Source: Amoebidium appalachense (Eukaryota; Ichthyosporea). From it: a DNA stretch of 64,000 nucleotides. Both the position numbers and the translations under genes were made by a program. The notes under the pieces were generated by a model. It worked only from the letters and a program-made list of their open reading frames with translations, searched no databases and had not been told where the DNA came from. The stretch spans positions 8,618,001 to 8,682,000 of the forward strand of contig CAVNZM010000002.1 of NCBI GenBank assembly GCA_963693365.1, in the 5' to 3' direction. Shown piece after piece: positions 27,027-60,755 of this stretch; within the stretch, counting starts at the first letter, position 1, and every line of letters starts with the position of its first letter.

Positions 27027-27660
27027 ATACCTGAGCCATGCGGTGAAGGCTGTCCCGAAGGGACGATGTGTACTTCAGCAGTGATCCATCGGTCAACTCC
27101 ACCCGTAGGTCGTACGAGCACAGCCCTTGAGGCCCAGTTTGCAACCCACGGAGACTGCTTGTGATCAGAACAAACATGAGCACGGGTAACGAAAGGAGAA
27201 AGGGTGTGCAGAAGAGAGTGGTAGTGAGGGGAACAATTACAATGCACAGGAATGTCCGCAAGCAGAACAGAAGGTTCATGAGTTCATGAGTTCATGAGTG
27301 TGTTGAGTGAGTGAGTGAGTGAGTGAGTGAGTGAGTGAGTGAGTGAGTGAGTGAGTGAGTGAGTGAGTGTGCGTGCGCGCGTGTGGGTGCGCCCGTGCGC
27401 GTGTGGGTGTGTGTGTGTGTGTGTGTGTGTGAGTGAGTAGGTATAAATATATGGAGCAATAGTGTGTAAGCTATTGACTTAACTGATCCATGCATCTACC
27501 GTAGCCGTAACCCTCGCATGTACCACAAAAAAGAACAAACCAAGAACGAACCTTTAGCCTGAATATTTACTTACAGAGAGCGTTGAATCACAGGTAGTAC
27601 GGACACCGTCTTCCTCGGCGCAGCAGCTAACACTCTCTCTACCAGAGACCTGATGGCCAT
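26613..27660 (-). CDS. Small unrecognised protein, 3 exons
   Basis: Proposed minus-strand exons are 27575-27660 (ATG; ends at an excellent CT|GTAAGT donor), 27031-27154 and 26613-26693, with compatible phases and 96 codons to a TGA. The first exon encodes a basic, helix-prone N terminus (MAIRSLVERVLAAAPRK) that could be a mitochondrial presequence. The middle exon encodes YDLRVELTDGSLLKY, whose V-x-L-x-DGS pattern is reminiscent of mitochondrial bL31-type ribosomal proteins, but that is only a suggestion. The last exon follows a very long pyrimidine tract and CTGACAG. An alternative last exon at 26805-26885 also fits the phase. Intron 1 contains a (GAGT)n repeat and intron 2 a 49-nt G-run (both on the + strand). 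Confidence 0.42.
26976..27024. repeat. 49-nt G-run
   Basis: Uninterrupted G on the + strand (C in the sense of the minus-strand gene), just inside an intron beside the donor at 27,030. Confidence 0.95.
27305..27369. repeat. (GAGT)n microsatellite
   Basis: About 16 copies of GAGT/GTGA, followed by a mixed GTGC/GTGT tract to about 27,433. It lies inside an intron of the small minus-strand gene. Confidence 0.95.
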
Positions 27661-28799
27661 CCTTTGGTGACAATGTGCTTTAAAAACAGCGGCCGGTTGG
27701 CTGTTGTTTAAGCAAAACACAAGAAACCGTAGTACACGTGCAGAAGAGAGAGCCGGTTCAGAGTCACGGCGTAAAATTACGGTGGCAATGCTCGAGTGAC
27801 CACAGGATGTTCGATTGAAAGTTCAAGTAGACAAGCGTGTGCTCTCGCAGGATGTTAATGTACAAAAATAATAAAGGCAATTTATTCATCGGCGTAGGAA
27901 TACTCGAGGTTCCCCACCAAGTTTCCGCAAACAAACTGTCTCACTGAGTTGTCTCCTTGACTCATGAGTCAGACAGCAAGGTCTGGCTGTCTGGCCATGA
28001 GGTCGCACGGGCCAATCAGTTCGCTGTGATCCGCCCGGGCCCCCAACACTCAGATATTTTCCGGGGCGCACCTTTTTTTAGACTTACGTAAATATGATGA
28101 CGTCTTATTTTTTATAAGTACTACATATTCAGCACATAAGAAGGAAGATAAATTATTTACAGCTGATATGTACGCTGGATATATAGTGTTCATACAAGAA
28201 ATTGTACTGAAATCCACACATGTACATAAAGTTATCTCTGTTGCGCGTTACTAAATTACACGGCACCCCCCGGCCTTGTCACAATTTGAGTTTGAGGAGA
28301 ACACACGGTGGTGCTCAGCACACCAATCGTGCTCGTCCGTGATTACCCATATTTGGCTATTTTCCAGATCGCTGTTTGTAACCTGTGCCTTTCGCTTCCC
28401 AAATCTGTACTTGGACGTCTGGCAGGTGATCACACATGACCACGGCCATCGAGAAACACCCTACAATGTAGATGGCCGTGCACATGACAAAGTTCGTAAG
28501 GGCAAATCTGAACAGGGGATGAATACTAAAAAAAAGGTGTAAGTATGGACAAGGTGCCGAGTTCTTGACTGAAGCCAGCGATTTAGTAGTGTATGCCATG
28601 TTCCGTGCTTTGCAATATTATCGGGAAGAAATCAATTGACAGATGGGCATGATGGCTGTGATCGTGATCTCTCCACTGTTCAATGCATGCTAATATATTT
28701 TTTTCATAGCATATTAAAGTCATTAATAGCCCAAAATTGTAATTGGACACTCAGCCAGCCATACCCCCTCCTCCCCCGCCCCTCCCTGGCTTTCTCTCT

Positions 28800-28841
<42 letters not shown>

Positions 28842-29071
28842 CGGAAACCCCCCCAAACCCACTTTTCTCTTTCCCTCCCCATGGAAAGGGGAAAAAAATT
28901 ACACGTTTCATGGTAGCATTCAGGACGCAGTTACATACATGCTTTCTCGCTCTACCAAAACTCTAAAGTCCTTAATATGACATCGTCACAAATACGAGAT
29001 CCATGTTTTGAGCTACAAGTGTATGCAAAGGGCCTAACTAAGGCGCTCGGATCAGGTGATCCCGGTTCCCA
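27661..29071. other. Region between two minus-strand genes, unresolved
   Basis: At 28,250-28,600 both strands are open. The minus strand reads an 80-codon frame with one hydrophobic helix (28,357-28,599). The plus strand reads a hydrophilic frame ending at a good GTAAGTATGG donor near 28,540. I could not decide between them. A C-run lies at 28,802-28,838. The rest looks like promoter and 3' flank. Confidence 0.4.
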
Positions 29072-30248
29072 TCAGCTGGCAAAGCCTTTTTTAGTGAGCA
29101 GGCCGCTTTGCAGGAGCGCTTGGTGGTGTTCGGGGGCATACAGCCGCAGATATCTCAACACCTGGGCGGATAAATGTTGATCAAAAAAAGGAATATTCCC
29201 GTTTTGGATAGCCGATATCTCATTAGCAGGATAAACACACACACACACACGCGCGCGCACAGGCGCGCGCGCACACACACATACACACAAACGCACACAC
29301 TCATCATCTCATATCAAAAAGACAAATATTCACAGTCTGGATAATCGAGTAGATATCCCAGCACCTGGGAGGATAAGTTCTTTCAAACATCCGAATATTC
29401 ACGAATTGGACAGACGGGCGGGTATCTTTCTTGGATAGCCGAATGGATAGCCGAAATTAGGAGGTTTGGAGATTATCAAAAACACATATGCTCATGTAGG
29501 TGTCATTAGTCAAGTGGATATCTCAATTAGAAGGACTGTATCATGTTTTCAAAACGACGAATATTCACAGTTGGATATTTCAGCGATTATCTCTACACCT
29601 AGAAGGACAAATTAGGCTACTATCAAACAAAAAGACGGACATCCATCACATCTAAACACCCTGAAGAACCGATGTCATTAAAAAACCCGAAAACACATGT
29701 TATTATTAGATTGTTGCACTTGAAAGTCTTATAAACGCGGGGAAGATAGGATCTCGTTTGTACACGTGTCGAGACTGTGCAACATGTAACACGGGAGGAA
29801 TGGCTTTCACTTTCAACTAAATTGGTGGGCCCTAGAGGACGCATCGGGGAGGTGGGGGGGGGGGGGGGGGGAGGGGGGGGGGGAGGGAGGGGGGGAGGGG
29901 GTTGACGGTTACCTTTCCTTCGACCTTTCCCATTTGATTCAAGTCCACGCCGATGGTTTCTGTGAGACGGAAATGATTGGTACAAGCCCTATATAGACCC
30001 CCCCCCCCCTGCCCGCCCGCCCGCCCACCCCGTCCGTAAACCCGTTGCACAATGTCCGCCGCACGCACACATGCACACACACAGACACACCCACGGGCCA
30101 CACACGCAGATACCACACGTGCACACGCACACGCACACACACACACTCGCACGTGGGCGTACGCAGGCACATGCACTTGCATACACACGAAAATCACAAG
30201 TGCAAACGACCACCCACAGTGTCACGCGCTCTGTCCGTATGCGCAAGT

Positions 30249-30338
<90 letters not shown>

Positions 30339-31366
30339 GCACGCACGCACGCACGCACGCACACACACACAAATCCACACGAACGAACAAACCAGATCAA
30401 CAGTTATTGTAGTATCCGTCCACGAAACCTCAATCCCCCAATGACCGATCCCAACCCCTACCAATCCAGCCACACACCACCAGTAGAGCAACACGCTTCA
30501 TTGCGCACAACAACCAGAGCAGCGCGTTCCACCCACCTATATATTGCTCTATTGCGCGGTTGCCCCGTGCTGGGTCCTCCCCCTGATCAATCATCACCTC
30601 CACCTCTGCCAGCCGGTAGGGCTCATCCGGTCTATCCAGGTACGTAACCTGAAATTTCAGCCGCTCTTGTTAATTCTGTCTTTTTCAAAATGATGATATA
30701 CTGAAAATTGTCGTAACCAGATACGTCATCTGATATTTCAGCCGCTCTTGTTGATTGTTGTTTTTGTTTGTTTTAATTTTCACAGCGATGATATACTGAA
30801 ATTTCTCATAACCAGATACGTAGCCTGCATTTCAACCGCTCTTGTTAATATATTCCTTTTGTTTTTATAGTGATTTTATTGAGTTACAAACAAGATAAAC
30901 GAGATATCACAAGTTTCAGACGAGATATCACATGTCTCGTAAATTCCGAATATCAAACCCACTAAAAACATTGGTCTGTTTGGGCCCTTATATTCTTCAG
31001 TAGCACCATGCATATTGACCAGTACGACAGCCTACTGGCAGCCAGCCGGGCACCTGACTTTCTCGTTCACTTCCGGATATTGAAAATAGAAAATATTTGG
31101 GATAGATAAAAGTATCCCAATAGTGCAAAAGCAGGCACATGAACATTAGCACTTTTGATTGAAGCAATGCAACTACTAACTCATCCACTTTGATTTGTGT
31201 CGGTAGCAACCCCCCCCCCCCCCCCCCGTCACCCCCCCCCCCACAAAAAAAAAAAAAAAAGATATTTGATTGAAGCAATGCAACTACTAAGTCATCCACT
31301 TTGCTTTGTGTCGGTAGCAAACCCCTCCCCCCCCCCCCTCCCCCCGCCCCCCTCCCCCCCCCCCCT

Positions 31367-31405
<39 letters not shown>

Positions 31406-32353
31406 AAAAAAAGAAAAGAAAAAAAAAAACTCTCAACACCTCCTTTTCGAACTCCCGGATCGGAAAAAGAATAAAATTAAAACAAACCTTTAGCACAGCA
31501 CACCCTTTTCCAGCAGTTCTTCTATCTCCATCCCTACTCCCGGAAAAAGAGTGTGCATGTGTGTGTGTGTGTGTGTGTGTGTGTTGGGGGGGGGGGGGGG
31601 GGGGGGGGGAGGGGGGATTGCTGGAGGGACATCCATACCGTGTCACAATCCACAAGCAGTGGTACTCCCACGAGCGATACCGGCTGGATATACGATTTTC
31701 GAAATGTGCGGATAGACGTGAATTTTCGGTATCCGGCATTAAGCACCGCTTGCTCTAAGGGAATTTCTGGCCCGACTTGGAGCCTTTGCCTGATATCCTC
31801 CTCCTCCTCTACCTCTAGATACAGATCTAGGTTGCCTGTGTACAAACTGTGCATCAGTGAAGATCCTTAATAGAACTCTTTTGTATCGTTATCGTTGCAT
31901 AGGGGCAGAGCAGTCCCCCCCTCTCCCCCCCTCCCCCCCCCCCCCCCCCCCCCCCGAGAGAACATGTCGTCATTTCAATTTATCCTCCGGCGGAAAGCTA
32001 GCGGTTGTGGTGGGTTTAAGTGGGTGGGTGGGTGGGTGGGTGGGTGGGTGGCCCAGGGTGGGTGCGTGGGTGCGTGGTGGGTAGTGGGTGGTGGTGGTGG
32101 TTGGGGGGGATGGGGGGAGGGGGGGATGGGGGGAGGGTTGCACGAAAAGGACCTTCCTTTTGCCTCTCTTATAAACCAGCACTTCAGCCCAACTACCCGT
32201 GGAAATAAGGGTTGAAGACTATTGCTTTTGTGGGGAAAACGAAAAGGGAAACTGCTGCATAGCTGTTTCCGATTTCTAGCTTTCACACAAGGGTTACTTG
32301 GCAGAGTATCAGGGAGAGGTGACGTGACCAAGTGAGAGATGGAGGGAGGTAGA

Positions 32354-32440
<87 letters not shown>

Positions 32441-33820
32441 ATTGTGTGCGTGTGCGCGCTAATGTGTGTGCTGCCATGATGTAGCAAAAACCCTTGATTT
32501 TATTTTCATTTCTTTTGGGTGTGTGTGTGTTTGTGTGAGAGGTGGGGGGGGTTGGGGTTGGGGGGTGGGGGGTGGGGGGTTGTGGTGTGTGTGTGGGGGG
32601 GGGGATGAAGGGGACAAACCCAGTGTATAGCTCTCTGATGAAGGGATTTTCAGCTGCCAAGCACTTGATCTCTGTCTCAACCACCAATCCTTTCTGGTGA
32701 GCGAGAATTCGCCGGGTATGTCATAGTAGTCATCAACGAAATCTTTGATCTTGGTGCTGGTGGCGGTAGATGCAATGCGTGCCTCCGTGGGTTCATCTAC
32801 AAGCAGTTTGCGCTCGATTTCAACTTTTGCCTGCGACGAAGATGTGAGGGATTGATTACAGGGGGCAATGCAAAGTAGAAGGGTGGGTGGGGTGGGGGGG
32901 GGGGGGGGGGGGGGGGAAGGGGAAAGAGGGGGAGGGGGGGGGGGGGGAGGAGAGGGTGGGGGGAGGGGGGAGGGGAAGGGGGGTGGGGGTTCAACTGAAG
33001 GAGTTCCGGTTGAGCTGAATTTTTTTGCCTGGGGAGACGGTGGGAAGGAATAGGAGGTGTTATACAGAATAGATGTGTGTGTGTGTTAACTCGTACGGAT
33101 AGAATGGTGGCCCAGGAGAACCAGGTTTCTCTTTTGAGTGTACAAACGGGGAAGGGGGGAGAGGGGGGGGGGGGGGGAGGGGAGAGGGGGGAGAAGGGAA
33201 GTGTAAGGATGAGTGAGTGAGTGTGTGAGTGTGTGTGTGTGTGTGTGTGGAAGGAGAGGGGGGGGAAGGGGGCGGAGAGGGGGGGTCCTTTTTTGCCTTC
33301 TCGGTTAGTGCCACGGTGTGGCTGGGTGTGAATGTGTGTGGGCAGTTGTGTACGCGCCGGAATATTCTTGCGCCCATCGTCTCTCTTCTATCTCTTTTCT
33401 TTCTTTTTCTTTATCTTTCTTTTTTATTTTCTTTTCTTTTTTTTGGGTGTGTGTGGGTGGGTGGGTGGGGGGGGAAGGAGGCAAATACTGAGGACGAAGG
33501 AGTTGGGGATGAGAGAGGGAGAAGGAGTACAGAAAATCAATGAATGCAGCATCATAAGTGAAACAAGAGCAAGGTCCGAAAAGGCTGTTTGTGTGTGTGT
33601 GTGTGTGTGTTTGCGTGTGTGTGTTGGGGGGAGGGAAGGGGGGAGGAGGGGGGCGGGAGGGGGGGGGGGGGGGGGAGGGGAGGGAGGGGGAGCTCGAGGG
33701 GCGGGGATAGGGGGGACATGTTACCATTTTGCTGACGCATAGGTGCCTCCTTGGCGTGCGTAGCAAAATATGCTGCAGCGTACGATTTCCTTTTAGAGCA
33801 CAACGAGTAGGGGAAAACAT
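29072..33820 (-). CDS. CYTH-domain thiamine-triphosphatase-like protein, 6 exons
   Basis: Exons in sense order are 33725-33820, 32620-32830, 31639-31835, 30537-30648, 29913-29959 and 29072-29161. All are GT-AG, all phases match, and the product is 250 residues. The CYTH signature ExExK is E36-I-E38-R-K40. It is followed by DDYYD (65-69), WWLRQR (81-86), WQLK (90-93), VDCDT (164-168) and A-E-V-E (182-185), in the order seen in thiamine-triphosphatase (ThTPase), a Mg-dependent tunnel-fold hydrolase of thiamine triphosphate. The C-terminal exon ([16 protein letters not shown]) matches the family's last helix. Residues 1-32 are Arg-rich with no acidic residues, resembling a mitochondrial presequence. 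Introns of about 66 to over 900 nt hold G-runs and (GT)n on the + strand. Two acceptors are embedded in tandem repeats. Another polyphosphate or triphosphate substrate within the CYTH superfamily is possible. Confidence 0.9.
29149..29640 (-). repeat. Degenerate repeat spanning the last ThTPase acceptor
   Basis: About five diverged units begin near 29,149, 29,214, 29,351, 29,516 and 29,585. Each has GATATC(T/C)CA followed by CACCTGGGAGGATAA-like sequence, then GACGAATATTCACAG and TTGGATA. The first unit is the real junction (exon start at 29,161, acceptor CAG at 29,162-29,164). The unit at 29,351 keeps a CAG followed by GTGCTGGGATATC in sense orientation. A CA tract interrupts the second unit. 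Confidence 0.75.
30637..30850 (-). repeat. Three-copy repeat spanning a ThTPase acceptor
   Basis: Copies start at about 30,637, 30,717 and 30,812. Each has CCAG(G/A)TACGT, then CCTGAAATTTCA-like sequence and CCGCTCTTGTT. The first contains the true intron-exon boundary (exon start 30,648). The other two keep CAG followed by the first codons of the exon, with a few changes, inside the intron. Confidence 0.85.
32356..32438. repeat. (GT)n microsatellite in ThTPase intron 2
   Basis: About 41 copies of GT on the + strand, inside the intron between 31,836 and 32,619. Confidence 0.95.
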
Positions 33821-55154
<21,334 letters not shown>

Positions 55155-55196
55155 TATTCCTTCACCTTCCCCCCCGCCCACCCACTCACACATACA

Positions 55197-55258
<62 letters not shown>

Positions 55259-55292
55259 CACGCGTGCACACACACACACACTCAAACTCACA

Positions 55293-55378
<86 letters not shown>

Positions 55379-55382
55379 GCGT

Positions 55383-55429
<47 letters not shown>

Positions 55430-56531
55430 CATATACACTCATGCACGAGTATCGATTTTACGCTCCGAGCAGAATCTGATTTGCGGCACAATACACAAGA
55501 CATCATTGAAGTGTTGAAACCAGGATTTACTTGGTATGGACTTTCGACCGTTGCTGCTTTGATCAAAGAATCCCTCTTGCTACAATCACTGGTGGCGTTT
55601 TGCTAGGATTAGGGGGGTCAAGCTTTTATTTGTAAACCTATGATTAATTTTAACTTAAGAAATAAGCTTGCTATGCCTATTGCTATTAGATCACTATCGT
55701 GCACCTTCTGCCATGATCAGAATTTCTTGTTCTTTTCTTTCTTTCTTTCTTTCTTTTTTTTTAATATTTTTTTTTTAGTTCTGCCATATTTTTTTTCTGC
55801 CTTCGATCTGTTGTGTAATCGGAATGAATGTGTTTTGGGTGTGCCTTGTGGAAGGTATAGATTTCAAGTCTTTTTTTGTGTTTTTACACGTACTTGCAAA
55901 CATTGTGGCTAGTGAACTGCTGATGCTCATGCCGATGTTTAGGGGGGATCCCCTTGGCATCAATTTACGTATGAACTTCCTAATAACGGTTTGTCGTTAA
56001 TGTCGCACTTGGGGTGTTGGCCTGTTGGCCGGAGGGAGCCCCCAATAAATTTCATGGATTCCCCCTGAGTCTAACCTGTCTTGATATGTGGACCAATTAC
56101 CGCAGTAGTAAAAAAAGAAGAAGAAAAATCTTGAAATAATGGAATCGTAAAATGTTTTTCTGAACTTTACAGAAAATTTTAAATGTGTTACGAATAATAG
56201 AATTTGGGTGTTAGTTAAATACAGTGTCGTTCGATGGGGGTTTATAAGCACAATTTATTGCTAACGGACATCGTCTGGGGCCTAGCCTCGCTTGTCGTTC
56301 GATTGTACAATGACGGTCCACTTACACAGGGTTTTTTTTTGTTTTTTTTTTTTCTTTTTTGAGAGGGGGGGGGGATGTCTGTAAGTTGTTACATCGTACG
56401 GTACCGTATGATGTATGTCCAGAATACAATGATGTTAATCACCCTTCTCCCCCCTCCCCCCCCCCCCCCAGCCCCTCCCCCCCCCCCCCTTCCCCTCCCC
56501 CTCCCCCCCCCCCTCCCCCCCCCCCCCCTCC

Positions 56532-56562
<31 letters not shown>

Positions 56563-57869
56563 AAAAAAAAAACCACCACCACCACCAACACACACACACA
56601 CACACCCGTCCACTGACCGTGCATCATGCTTTCGCTCTCCCCACCCCTCAGCCTTCATCGCGAGATTATGGTAAGGCTTGGAATAATCACGTCTGTGTGT
56701 AAACGGGTATGACGCCTTTGAGTCTTTGAGTGTTTGTACATGTCAAGTTCATTTTTGTGTGTGTGTGCCTGAGCACGCAGCTGGTCATATATAATGATCG
56801 GCTGCATCTGTGCCTCAGCACATGTACGCATACACACACATGCCCTCAAGTTGAACTTTCGCTGTGTTTGTGTACGTATCAGTGTGTGTACGTGTGTGTG
56901 TGTGCGTGACACTGTGTGTGTGTGTTTGTGTGTGTGCACGTGTGTACGTACGTACATGTGGGTGTGTGTGTGTGTGTGTGTTCACGTCACCGTGACCGTC
57001 ACGATGTGTTTGGCACATGTACATGTGCACATTCGATAGTATATTCTCAATGCGCAGAGTTGTGTGTAGCCATGACCCGTTGGTAAGTTATAATTACATC
57101 CGGGCTGCATGTGCAGCATTTTTTTTTTTAAAAAAAGGGGGGGTATGTCTCTCTCTCTCTCTCTGTGTGTGTGTGTGGGTGTGCGCGTGCACGTGTGTGT
57201 AGTGTGTGCGCGCGCGCGCCCGTATGCGTGTGCGTGTGCACGTGCATGTGCGTGTCTGCTTGTGTGCATTCATATATGTGCCGTGTGTGTAGTGGCCACA
57301 TGATCGGTGTTTTTTTTTTGTGTGTGTGTGATGCATCGGGAGGGCCGGGAGGGAGGGAGAGGGGAGGGGGGGGGGGGGGGGGGGGGGTTATGACCTACAA
57401 TCCACAAGTCAGTGTACATACAACGACGGCTATGTATTTTTATTTTCTATCACCTGACACAGCACGCCCAGTATGAACTGATGAGATTAGAATGAGCTAT
57501 GGCAGGGTATATGGTCGTGGGATGGTATACATTAACATATGCACAATCGGATCATCTAACGAGGAAAGATCAGCTACCTAAAAAAAAAGAAAGGAAAAGA
57601 AAAGAACAAACATGGGAACATATGAGCTCGAATGGTTACCGTAATCGCTGTCGCTGTGTCATTAATACCATGCATAATACAGTTCTATGTGTTTACAGAT
57701 GGATAAAACATCTGAATAGAATCTGGTGCACACTGTGCACACAGGAATCGTCCAGAACGTCTAGTGATCTGATCAAACCAGCGCACCTATACATATTGAA
57801 CCGCACTAGTTAGTCTACTTAACGTCACAATAAAAGTGTTTCTATAAGGCTTTGGGGTAAAAAACCATT
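55155..57869. other. Intergenic region downstream of GCP2
   Basis: It begins with the GCP2 3' flank, then (CA)n. The part 55,440-56,330 is unique AT-rich sequence with T-runs and an AATAAA near 56,043. C-runs joined to A occur at 56,454-56,571, and TG-rich sequence at 56,750-57,260. A 104-codon plus-strand frame at 57,499-57,813 has no recognisable motif. The converging minus-strand gene ends at 57,870. Confidence 0.5.
55197..55430. repeat. (CA)n microsatellite
   Basis: About 230 bp of CA with short CG and CTCA interruptions, just after the GCP2 stop codon, so possibly within its 3' UTR. Confidence 0.95.
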
Positions 57870-58349
57870 TCATACACAAGCCACATCACTCCCTTTTCCA
57901 CGTATTTCAAGGGGAATATACAAAATAAGTAATGCCGTTCCACCTTGAGTGTAGAAAAGCAACAAATCCAGACAAGAGTGGGCGATCCTTCCAGATATTC
58001 TACGTCTCCATACCTAAAAAAAGAAATTCTAACATCCTGATGCATCAGCCCTAACAATTGTAGCAAGTTGTGATTGTACCTTTTGCAACGTGTCATACAC
58101 AAATATCCTTTTGTCACTTTCATGCCGAATTGGTTCCCTAACCCAGTCTGTTTTGCGGTTTACAGCAACTGTATTGTAAACCTCAAGGGGGCCCAAAAAA
58201 GGAGAAAAAGAAGAAGAAGAAGAGAGTTTACCCGAACTGACCGGTGCCACACCAAATAAAACGCCAATTGCAAATAGGAAAACCAGAATAAAAAAAATAA
58301 ATGAAAGCAGACAAAAAAAAACTAGTGGATAAACACCAAGCGCCCTCAT
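57870..58349 (-). CDS. Small putative membrane-anchored protein, 2 exons
   Basis: Exons are 58080-58349 (ATG) and 57870-58013 (to TGA), joined across a 66-nt GT-AG intron with a good pyrimidine tract, phase 0, giving 137 residues. Residues about 8-33 are a strongly hydrophobic segment (signal anchor or signal peptide), followed by a Ser-rich spacer and a polar region (TDWVREPIRHESDKR). The second exon has a basic start (WRRRISGR) and a hydrophobic LLLFYTQGGTALLILYIPL. No family was recognised. The start lies only 66 bp after the stop of the next gene on the same strand. The hydrophobic N terminus is encoded partly by T-rich sequence, so it could instead be an intron tail, with the CDS beginning upstream. 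Confidence 0.5.
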
Positions 58350-58415
58350 ATTACAGTAAAACTCACGACAAACTCGTATTTCCGAAACTACATGTACCTC
58401 AAATCGCTGATTGTC

Positions 58416-60625
58416 TCAATCGAGCGGAGGTGACACCGGCCTGTAGATGTTTCCGACTTGCTGTGCAGACGGAGGGGGCTTGAACAGCGACTGTCCCTGC
58501 ACGCATTCCGATCCCGAATTTGTCAAAACTGATTGGTTTCCCATGTTCCCGCTTGAATTCGATTTGCTGCTGCCGCCGCTCCAGGGGGACCCCCCGGCCC
58601 GATCCGCCGCCTCCGATAGGACACTCATTGCGGCTTCGGTAAGTGCGCGAAGTCCGTCGAAACCGTCCCCGGCATACTGCATGTACGTTCCTGGTACGTG
58701 ATTGGTTCGTTGCTGCCTTGCCGGCGGATCGGAGGAGACTGCCGACGTTGCGCTGCGGTCGGTGCTCTTGTTGGAATTTGACGATTGATAGGACCCCCCC
58801 ATGGTGCTGCTGTCGTTGTTGCCGCTTGAATTTCCGCTCTCGTGGGTGCTGCTACCGTTGTTGGACCCCCCCTCGCCCTCTCCACCGCTCGAGCTGTTTT
58901 CAGGAACAGACTGCCGGCTGTCCCTTCCGCCGCCGCCGCCGCTGCCGTCGCCGCCACCTGATTCCGTACGCGAAATTCTCCGCGGGGGTTGTGTAGCCCC
59001 CCCATGTGTCTTGTGGTGCATCCGCTTGAGCCCCCCCGATCTTTCGGCCTTGGCACCTCCTCCCGCGAAATTACCCTCCTCGCTATCGCCGACACCGCCG
59101 GCCAATGACGTCGCGGTACTTTGCGCACTTGCGCCGTCACCGCCGCCGTTCCATTGGCCGCTGCCGTTTGAGGACTGTGTCGTCGTTGTTGTCCCAGTAC
59201 GACCCTCGCACGGCTTCAGCGTGTCGGAGAAATACCTCTTGAACCACGCCTGCGCCGTGCCGCTACTTATGCTCTCGCGGTTTTTCTCGCCGGTGTTTTC
59301 CGCCAACGTCTGCTGGTGCAAGTTGAAGCGTACGCGTAGGGAGCTCTCGTTGTCACCTTGTATGCACCTCATTTCGTCCGTCAGGCGGTAGACGGGTTTC
59401 TTGCTTTGCGGGTGGAAGTGGTCGACGGAGCGGTGGGTGCGGACATAGTCGATGAATTGTTGCAACGTCTCGGGCCGTTTGCTGTTGTTGCTGCGGCGGC
59501 CGCACAGACCGTGCTGGATGGTGTTGCCGGCCATGTTGTTCTGTGGGTGGTGATTAGTGTAGTTCACAGTGTTTTTGTTTCAGTTTCACTTCAAGTTTCG
59601 CTACCGTTCTTTTCTTTTACATTTAAAAACCTGCTGATGGTTGGGTATCAGGGTGCACGACCCACCCACTATTGCTGGTTTGACAGCCGGTGTACACATC
59701 TTTTCATGTGTGTGAGATAGGTATAGAGATGAGAGAATAAATCTACAGGTAGCAGGATTGAATACATGAAGACCAGAAACCTCCCCCCCCCCCCCCCCCC
59801 AAAAAAAACAAACAAAAAAAAACAAAACAACAACAGACATTTCAGAGAATTAGGAGGCTAAACTCACAAACACAGGCCAACCAATCTATCTTTTCCCTTT
59901 GTTTTGTTTTCCCTTCCATTCTTTCTTTCTTCTCTTTTTTTCCCCCGGAAGATGGTGCATGTGTGTGTGAAGGGGGGGGGGGGGGGGGGGAATATCACCT
60001 GCTGCCTGTCCCTCAGCCTTCTCAGTCTCCCCTTTGATATCCCAAACGCCCTCAAGATGCAGTCCGAGTGGTACAGGCACTGCCCCTTGTCGTCAAACAC
60101 AATCTTCAGGAGCATGTCGTTCTGTTTCTTAAGGTCAGGCTTCCCCCCGTCCTTTCTGATGGCGAAAAAAGGCTCCACGTGACGGTTCAACTTGTCGAGG
60201 CATCCCTCTTTGCACATGTGCCTCAATGGAAACCTCCCGGCCTTCATTCCATGACCCACCACACCCGCACTCACGCCGCCGCCGCCACCGCCAGATCCGT
60301 CGGCCGTGGCGAAACCGTGTACCTCGTCCATATTCGCGCCGCTACTCCTTCGGCTGGTCGACAGACGTTGCCTCTTGACGAACTTTTCCTCTTCTTCAGT
60401 GTCATTGTCCTCCTCTTCCCCACTGTCGCTCTCATCGGAATCGGATGGCATGTCGATGGGTAGGGCGAGGGGGAGGAATGGGTTTTGCACGGCACGCTTG
60501 AAGTGTTTGTTGTCCATGTTGCCATGTACGTGGTAGGAGGGGACGGGACGTTCATGGTTGGCGGGGTGGTTGTTGGGGTTTGGCGGAGGCGGGCTGGAGG
60601 CGGAGAGCGCGGCATTGTGCGCTTG

Positions 60626-60657
<32 letters not shown>

Positions 60658-60719
60658 ATGGGTGTGTGTGTGTGTATGTGCGCACGTGTATGTGTGTGTG
60701 TACGTGTGAGTGTGAGTGA

Positions 60720-60755
<36 letters not shown>

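Noticed and set aside
27031-27279. Minus-strand 83-codon frame starting with a very hydrophobic N terminus
   Set aside because: The hydrophobic part is a pyrimidine-rich intron end before CAG at 27,155-27,157. Joining the exon starting at 27,154 to an upstream exon with a GTAAGT donor keeps phase 2 and explains it better.
28276-28599. Overlapping open frames on both strands
   Set aside because: Neither could be connected to other exons, and the composition does not favour one strand, so no CDS was called.
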